Assembly: GCA_002496355.1 (NCBI GenBank)
Contig: DAJP01000052.1
Location: 5,074 to 16,661 of the forward strand
Source: Euryarchaeota archaeon UBA346
GTDB lineage: Archaea > Thermoplasmatota > E2 > DHVEG-1
Direction: 5' to 3'
Length of the DNA: 11,588 nucleotides
Both the position numbers and the translations under genes were made by a program. Shown here piece by piece: positions 7,777-11,588 of this stretch. Within the stretch, counting starts at the first letter, position 1, and each line of letters starts with the position of its first letter. The notes beneath the pieces were generated by a model, which saw only the letters and a list, made by a program, of their open reading frames with translations, was not told where the DNA came from and ran no database searches.

Positions 7777-7819
7777 GGTCGCAACTTTATGATGTGCGAA
7801 ATGGTTGGGGAGTTGAATC

Positions 7820-9103
7820 ATGTCTGAAATTGTTTCGATAAAGGCACGTGAGGTTCTTGACTCTCGGGGGAATCCGACGGTTGAAGTTGATGTGACCACG
7901 GACAAGGGTGTGTTCCGGGCGATGACTCCCAGTGGGGCGAGCGCTGGGCAACACGAAGCTCTTGAGCTTCGAGATGAGGATAAAACTCGGTATTTTGGGA
8001 AAGGAACGTTAAAGGCCGTGGAGAATGTCAATAAGAAGATTGCCCCGAAATTGATTGGTTTGGATTGTCGTCATCAGGAGACAATCGATAATCTTATGCT
8101 GAAAATCGATGGAACCGAGAACAAAGGAAAACTTGGTGCGAACGCGGTGCTCCCTGTTTCTATGGCAATTACAAAAGCAGGCGCAGCTACAACGGGAGTT
8201 CCATTGTATGTGTATATAGGCGAGTTGTTCGGAGAGATCCCTCATCGTCTACCTGTGCCGATGTGCAATGTGATTAATGGGGGGAAGCATGCGGGGCAGG
8301 AGAACTCCATTCAGGAACATATGCTGATGCCGACGGGTGCGAAGAACTTCACGGAGGGTATCCGTATGATTTCAGAAAGTTACCATCATCTTGCGAAGCT
8401 GTTGAAGGCGAAGTTTGGCGCATGTGGTGTCTTGATTGGTGATGAGGGCGGGTTTGCTCCTTCTCAGATCGTTGATATCGATGAACGGCTTGATTTGATG
8501 CTTGCCGCTGTTGAGAACGCTGGGTATGCCGGGAAGATGATGATCGCTCTTGATCCCGCGTCCAGTGAGTTTTTCTACGACGGTATCTATAAGATCGGGA
8601 AGACGTCCTACTCTGGCGGGGAGATGGTTGATTTCTATGTCGATCTCTGTAACCGGTACCCCATCGCGAGCATCGAGGATGGTCTTGCGGAGGATGACTG
8701 GGACTCCTGGGTGGAGATGACAAAAAAACTCGGAAGGAAGATCCAGATTGTTGGGGATGATCTGTTTGTGACTAATACGAAACGGATCCAGAAGGGTATC
8801 GAGTTACAGGCAGCTAATTCGGTGTTGATTAAGTTGAATCAGATCGGGTCTGTGACGGAGACGCTGAATGCGATTAAGATGGCGCAGGATCAGGGGTGGA
8901 CCGCGGTGGTGAGTCATCGCAGTGGGGAAACCGAGGATATGTTCATCGCTGATCTCGTGGTCGGGACCAATGCTGGGCAGATAAAGACCGGTGCACCAGC
9001 ACGGAGCGACCGGAATGCGAAATATAATCAGCTGATACGCATCGAAGAGGAACTAGGGTCGAAAGCAGAGTACCCTGGGGTTGATTTCCGGGAGCTCTTG
9101 TAG
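7820..9103 (+). CDS. eno: Enolase (phosphopyruvate hydratase)
   Basis: This cytoplasmic enzyme interconverts 2-phosphoglycerate and phosphoenolpyruvate. At 427 residues it is normal length. The N-terminal domain shows REVLDSRGNPTVEV (10-23) and the flexible loop SGASAGQHEALELRD (38-52), in which the usual Thr of GASTG is Ala. Barrel-domain landmarks are VINGGKHAG (151-159), the catalytic acid E209 in GDEGG, magnesium ligands D245, E286 and D313, catalytic K338 in LIKLNQIGSVTET, and SHRSGETED (365-373). The QEFM stretch of most enolases reads QEHM here (165-168). The start ATG 7820 has GGGGAG 7 nt upstream, and the stop is TAG. It opens the plus-strand block, with serA starting 52 bp later. 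The main active-site residues are intact, so it should be active. Confidence 0.98.
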   Translation: MSEIVSIKAREVLDSRGNPTVEVDVTTDKGVFRAMTPSGASAGQHEALELRDEDKTRYFGKGTLKAVENVNKKIAPKLIGLDCRHQETIDNLMLKIDGTENKGKLGANAVLPVSMAITKAGAATTGVPLYVYIGELFGEIPHRLPVPMCNVINGGKHAGQENSIQEHMLMPTGAKNFTEGIRMISESYHHLAKLLKAKFGACGVLIGDEGGFAPSQIVDIDERLDLMLAAVENAGYAGKMMIALDPASSEFFYDGIYKIGKTSYSGGEMVDFYVDLCNRYPIASIEDGLAEDDWDSWVEMTKKLGRKIQIVGDDLFVTNTKRIQKGIELQAANSVLIKLNQIGSVTETLNAIKMAQDQGWTAVVSHRSGETEDMFIADLVVGTNAGQIKTGAPARSDRNAKYNQLIRIEEELGSKAEYPGVDFRELL

Positions 9104-9107
9104 GAGC

Positions 9108-9121
9108 ATAAACATTTTTAT
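9108..9121 (+). promoter_or_regulatory. Candidate TATA region of serA
   Basis: ATAAACATTTTTAT lies in the 52-bp gap between enolase and serA. The 5' part would place a transcription start near 9137, just upstream of the GGAGGT at 9143. Read-through from enolase is equally possible. Confidence 0.3.
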
Positions 9122-9142
9122 CTACATTCTGATACACCCCAT

Positions 9143-9148
9143 GGAGGT
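9143..9148 (+). promoter_or_regulatory. Ribosome binding site that decides the serA start
   Basis: GGAGGT is 7 nt before ATG 9156. It overlaps the G of an upstream in-frame ATG at 9141-9143, so that earlier ATG is almost certainly part of the leader rather than the start. Confidence 0.8.
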
Positions 9149-9155
9149 ATTGGTA

Positions 9156-10109
9156 ATGAAAATCCTTATCACTGATAAAACGGAAAACGCTGTGATTCAA
9201 CAGTTAAAAGATGCTGGCCATGAGGTTGTGTTTAGTGAAATGGATCCTGTGACGCTCCTTAAGGAGATTCCTCAGTATGATGGGCTGATGGTGCGCGCTA
9301 GGACGAAAGCGACCGCTGAGGTCATCAATGCTGGTGTAAAAGGGAAGCTGAAGGTCATTGGACGAGCTGGTATCGGGGTCGATAACATCGATTTGGTGGC
9401 TGCCTCAAATAACAAGATAAAGGTCGTCAACGCTCCGACGGGGACAACAGAGAGTGTCGCGGAGCTTGCTTTTGGTCTGATGATTGCCGCCTCGCGTTCC
9501 ATCCCTCAAGCGGATCATTCGATGAAACAAGGGTTATGGGAGAAGAAGGCGTTCAAGGGTGTCGAGTTGAGCGGAAAGACCCTAGGGATTATCGGTATCG
9601 GACGGATTGGCACGGAGCTAGGGAAACGAGCGTTGGCATTCAACATGAAAGTCCTTGCCTATGATAAGTATATAACTAAATCACCAGCGGCGAAGATGAC
9701 GATCGTCCCGTTGGATCAATTGCTTAAAGAGTCCGATTACATCTCGCTGCACATCCCGTTTGTGAAAACTGAGGGAGCTACGATTACGGAAGCTGATTTT
9801 GAGAAGATGAAGAACGGGGTGATTCTGATCAACTGCGCTCGTGGTGGTACGGTAGATGAACAAGCGTTGTTGAAGCATTTGAACGCTGGGAAAGTCCTCG
9901 CAGCAGGTCTTGATGTGTACGCGGCAGAGCCACCAACCTTCAAGGAGCTAGTGAACCATCCGAAAGTCGTCTGTACTCCTCATATTGGGGCATCGACAAA
10001 AGAAGGTCAGTTGCGTGCCGGAAAAATCTGTGCAGAGCAGATGATGATTGTTTTGTCTGGGAAAACCCCTGAGTTCTGGGTCAACAAGAAAATGATGGAA
10101 GGGAAATAA
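9156..10109 (+). CDS. serA: D-3-phosphoglycerate dehydrogenase, short form without regulatory domain
   Basis: A 317-residue NAD-dependent 2-hydroxyacid dehydrogenase most like phosphoglycerate dehydrogenase, which oxidises 3-phosphoglycerate to 3-phosphohydroxypyruvate in serine synthesis. Visible features are RAGIGVDNIDL (70-80), NAPTGTTESVAEL (92-104), the Rossmann motif GIGRIG (147-152) with D170 as the likely NAD-binding acid, and the catalytic set R229 (NCARGG), E258 (YAAEPP) and H276 (TPHIGAS). It ends at about residue 317 and lacks the ACT or ASB regulatory domains of long-form SerA, so serine feedback through ACT is not expected. The start is chosen from the GGAGGT spacing. A related 2-hydroxyacid dehydrogenase activity cannot be ruled out by sequence alone. 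It lies downstream of enolase on the same strand. Confidence 0.88.
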   Translation: MKILITDKTENAVIQQLKDAGHEVVFSEMDPVTLLKEIPQYDGLMVRARTKATAEVINAGVKGKLKVIGRAGIGVDNIDLVAASNNKIKVVNAPTGTTESVAELAFGLMIAASRSIPQADHSMKQGLWEKKAFKGVELSGKTLGIIGIGRIGTELGKRALAFNMKVLAYDKYITKSPAAKMTIVPLDQLLKESDYISLHIPFVKTEGATITEADFEKMKNGVILINCARGGTVDEQALLKHLNAGKVLAAGLDVYAAEPPTFKELVNHPKVVCTPHIGASTKEGQLRAGKICAEQMMIVLSGKTPEFWVNKKMMEGK

Positions 10110-10112
10110 ATA
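10104..10112 (+). promoter_or_regulatory. Candidate TATA box of the translin gene (overlaps serA stop)
   Basis: AAATAAATA, preceded by GGG, spans the serA TAA and is centred about 28 nt before the translin ATG at 10136. At normal archaeal spacing transcription would begin at about the ATG, matching the absence of any Shine-Dalgarno there. Confidence 0.45.
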
Positions 10113-10135
10113 CGCAGAAAAACTCCACACATACC

Positions 10136-10843
10136 ATGAAGAATTTGGACGGCATCATAGAGAAGATAGAGAACCATATCGGTGAGAAAGAGAAAATCCG
10201 GGAGGAAGCACTGAAAGCTTCTCGGGATATTATCATCTGTTGTCGGAAAGGTATCCAACAGCTGCATCGCAATCAGATGGAAGAAGCGGAGTCCTATATG
10301 AAGCAGGCTTCGACAAGACTCGCGCAGTTGTATGAGATTACCATTGGTCATGCCGATGTGTTCCACACCGGTTTTGTGGAGAATGCTGTTCAGGAGTTTG
10401 TGGAGATCCAATGCTTATATAATATCATGAAAGGGATGGACCTGCCTGACCCTGATGTGATTCAAACAACATATAGTGCGTATCTGCTTGGTCTATGTGA
10501 TGTCGTAGGGGAGCTGCGCCGGGGGGCGTTGGATTTCATGTTGGAGGGAAACACCGCGAAAGCAAACGAGTACCTCGGGTACATGGATCGGATCTATGAT
10601 GCGATCATGAGCTTTGATTATCCTTCAGCCCTTGTTCCTATTAAGAAGAAGCAGGATATGGTCCGTAGTCTTATTGAAAAGACCCGGGGAGAACTTGTCG
10701 TCTCCAATTGTGAGCAACGTATCCATGATAAGACCCATGAGTTCCATGGACTGCTTGATCAGGTCACCGAGGAGCGATCCAACAGGAAGAAAAAGACAGA
10801 AGAAACCGAAGATGAGGATATCGATATCGATAAAGTCTGGTAG
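10136..10843 (+). CDS. Archaeal translin-family protein (TRAX-like)
   Basis: This 235-residue, all-helical protein resembles translin/TRAX, RNA- and DNA-binding proteins that assemble into hollow oligomers; the TRAX branch is a metal-dependent endoribonuclease. Family features are REEALKASRDIIICCRKGI (22-40), the pair E87 and E90 in QEFVE, YLLGLCDVVGELRR (116-129), MDRIYDAIMSFDYPSAL (150-166) and KKKQDMVRSLIEKTR (170-184) with D174. E87, E90 and D174 correspond by pattern to the E-E-D catalytic set of TRAX, so nuclease activity is plausible. A C-terminal charged extension (about 190-235) ends in KKKTEETEDEDIDIDKVW and is probably flexible. The ATG at 10136 has no Shine-Dalgarno and is likely leaderless. 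It is followed by the TBP genes 76 bp downstream. Confidence 0.85.
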   Translation: MKNLDGIIEKIENHIGEKEKIREEALKASRDIIICCRKGIQQLHRNQMEEAESYMKQASTRLAQLYEITIGHADVFHTGFVENAVQEFVEIQCLYNIMKGMDLPDPDVIQTTYSAYLLGLCDVVGELRRGALDFMLEGNTAKANEYLGYMDRIYDAIMSFDYPSALVPIKKKQDMVRSLIEKTRGELVVSNCEQRIHDKTHEFHGLLDQVTEERSNRKKKTEETEDEDIDIDKVW

Positions 10844-10857
10844 TGTTTTGTCGATAT

Positions 10858-10874
10858 TTTCGTTTTTTACGAAA
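10858..10874 (+). repeat. Short inverted repeat with T-rich loop between translin and TBP genes
   Basis: TTTCGT (10858-10863) and ACGAAA (10869-10874) form a perfect 6-bp dyad around TTTTT. It lies 15-31 nt after the translin TAG and ends 2 nt before the first TATA box of the TBP gene. It could be a T-run terminator for translin, an operator upstream of the TBP promoter, or chance. Confidence 0.45.
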
Positions 10875-10876
10875 TG

Positions 10877-10898
10877 TTTATAAAAAGCCTTTATATAC
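10877..10898 (+). promoter_or_regulatory. Two tandem TATA boxes upstream of the TBP gene pair
   Basis: TTTATAAA (10877-10884) and TTTATATAC (10890-10898) both match archaeal TATA consensus. The first predicts a transcription start near 10906 and the second near 10920, the ATG itself. Both would trim or remove the GGAGG at 10904-10908, so leader use may differ between the two or read-through from translin may supply the Shine-Dalgarno-bearing mRNA. Confidence 0.55.
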
Positions 10899-10919
10899 TT
10901 CAAGGAGGGAAATTTTCTT

Positions 10920-11480
10920 ATGGCCGAGATCCAGGTGGAAAACATCATCGTGTCTTTCTCTGTGACATCTGTTCTGGATTTACCGAGACTTGCAGAGATT
11001 CTCCCTGACGCGCGGTATGATCCGTGTGATGCTCCTTCTGTTATCCTGCAGTTCCCTCATCCTCATTCGATGGCTGCACTTTCAGCGTCCGGAGATGTGA
11101 TGGTGACCGGTCCAAAAACTATGGATGAAGTCCAGGACGTCGTTAAGATGGTCTTGAATCGTCTAGATGTCGCCGGTGTCGAGTACGTAGAGTCACCGGA
11201 GGTCTCTGTGCAGAATGTGACGATTTCGACGGATCTGCATCAAAAAATCAAATTACGCAATCTTGCGAAATTTCTGCAGATCACTGAGTTTTCCCCTCGA
11301 GTGTTCCCCGGGTTGGTTTATAAAGGGGACGACCCAAACACTGTTATACTCTTGTTTGATTCGGGGAAGATGGTCTGCAACGGGAAGAGTGTGAAAGAAG
11401 CAACCGTTGCCATTGAAAAAATGTTGGAAAAATTAGTATCATTTGGTATAAAAATGGAGGAAAATGTATGCCGGAAGTAA
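10920..11480 (+). CDS. Divergent TATA-binding protein paralogue
   Basis: This 186-residue protein has the two-repeat TBP fold (repeat 1 about 5-88, repeat 2 about 96-178). TBP binds and bends the TATA box and recruits TFB. Repeat 2 keeps VQNV (97-100), FPGLVY (129-134), LLFDSGKMV (144-152) and thus both intercalating phenylalanines, F129 and F146. Repeat 1 keeps VENI and VTG, but the positions equivalent to the Phe pair are A38 (APSVIL) and S55 (LSASGD), 17 residues apart as in repeat 2, and the usual Lys is D59. Before F129 the usual EPE(Q/L) TFB-contact stretch is SPRV. The frame is intact, with GGAGG 11 nt before ATG 10920, so this is not an obvious pseudogene. It overlaps the next TBP gene by 13 bp. 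Family assignment is firm; its role as a general factor is doubtful. Confidence 0.9.
   Translation: MAEIQVENIIVSFSVTSVLDLPRLAEILPDARYDPCDAPSVILQFPHPHSMAALSASGDVMVTGPKTMDEVQDVVKMVLNRLDVAGVEYVESPEVSVQNVTISTDLHQKIKLRNLAKFLQITEFSPRVFPGLVYKGDDPNTVILLFDSGKMVCNGKSVKEATVAIEKMLEKLVSFGIKMEENVCRK
11456..11460 (+). promoter_or_regulatory. Ribosome binding site of the second TBP gene
   Basis: GGAGG lies inside the last codons of the first TBP gene, 7 nt before ATG 11468. It supports that ATG over the out-of-frame ATG at 11464. Confidence 0.75.
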
Positions 11481-11588
11481 TCGTAGAAAATATTGTTGCG
11501 TCAACGTCGTTTTCCGATAAGTTGGATTTGGACGTGATCGCGCAGTCATTAGAAGAAGCAGAATATGAGCCTGAACAGTTCCCGGGAC
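11468..11588 (+). CDS. tbp: TATA-binding protein, N-terminal part (3' end outside window)
   Basis: The visible 40 residues are the start of repeat 1 of a TBP, the general archaeal transcription initiation factor that binds promoter TATA boxes. They include VENIVAST (6-13), LDLDVIA (19-25) and EYEPEQFPG (32-40), the latter carrying the first intercalating phenylalanine at residue 38. This matches canonical archaeal TBP, unlike the upstream copy with Ala at the same position. It starts with ATG 11468 inside the upstream TBP gene (13-bp overlap), which suggests translational coupling and co-expression. The remaining roughly 140 residues, including all of repeat 2, are beyond the window. Confidence 0.9.
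   Translation, partial: MPEVIVENIVASTSFSDKLDLDVIAQSLEEAEYEPEQFPG

Noticed and set aside
7792..7827. Small upstream reading frame (ATG 7792 or 7801, about 8-11 codons) overlapping the enolase start
   Set aside because: It has no ribosome binding site of its own, overlaps the enolase Shine-Dalgarno, and is probably chance.
9081..9155. Longer serA start sites upstream of 9156, including ATG 9141
   Set aside because: They overlap the enolase end or lie on the GGAGGT itself. The spacing of 7 nt to ATG 9156 and the typical family N-terminus MKILITD favour 9156.
10817..10831. GATATC direct repeat in the translin 3' end
   Set aside because: It is explained by the coding sequence DIDID in the acidic tail.
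7820..10843. Possible TAG recoding (pyrrolysine) at the enolase and translin stops
   Set aside because: Both TAG codons fall at the normal protein ends and the following frames close quickly or run into promoters; ordinary termination is sufficient.
10920..11480. Divergent TBP as a pseudogene
   Set aside because: The frame is complete at normal TBP length, has a Shine-Dalgarno and TATA boxes, and keeps spacing and hydrophobic pattern in both repeats.
1..11588. Mobile elements, CRISPR arrays, tRNA or rRNA genes
   Set aside because: No transposase, regularly spaced repeats, terminal inverted repeats or RNA-gene signatures were seen; the intergenic gaps are all under 130 bp.

Overview
This window is archaeal, and its features fit a euryarchaeal (possibly Thermoplasmata-like) lineage. 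It holds an archaeal class-1 release factor (aRF1), a diphthamide-synthesis gene (dph6), a beta-CASP RNase of the archaeal CPSF type, an archaeal translin homologue, two TATA-binding protein (TBP) genes, TATA-like promoter elements, and GGAGG-type ribosome binding sites mixed with apparently leaderless starts. The exact phylum cannot be fixed from the sequence alone.

Layout. A plus-strand fragment of dph6 (1-519) meets a six-gene minus-strand block head-on. Read in its own direction, that block runs stomatin/SPFH protein (7690-6911), NfeD-type membrane serine protease (6914-5601), beta-CASP RNase (5544-4297), aRF1 (4233-2983), OPT-family oligopeptide transporter (2901-850) and a PqqD-like protein (845-516). 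A 129-bp divergent intergenic region (7691-7819) separates it from a plus-strand block: enolase (7820-9103), short-form phosphoglycerate dehydrogenase (9156-10109), translin-family protein (10136-10843), a divergent TBP (10920-11480) and the start of a second, canonical-looking TBP (11468 to the window end). Coding density is very high and no gene-free stretch exceeds 130 bp. All three stop codons are used, as expected with an omnipotent aRF1.

How the genes work together. Stomatin and NfeD overlap by 4 bp and form the well-known membrane protease/scaffold pair. The RNase and aRF1 both act on RNA or translation and may be co-transcribed. The OPT transporter and the PqqD-like protein are 4 bp apart and look like one unit. 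Enolase and SerA both act near the 3-phosphoglycerate node, in glycolysis/gluconeogenesis and serine synthesis respectively.

Most interesting part. The tandem TBP genes overlap by 13 bp. The upstream copy is an intact reading frame, but its first repeat has lost both DNA-kinking phenylalanines and the lysine after the second one. Its second repeat keeps its phenylalanines but has lost the acidic residues that normally contact TFB. It therefore looks like a specialised TBP paralogue, produced together with a normal one from a region with two tandem TATA boxes. No mobile elements, CRISPR arrays, tRNAs or rRNAs were seen.
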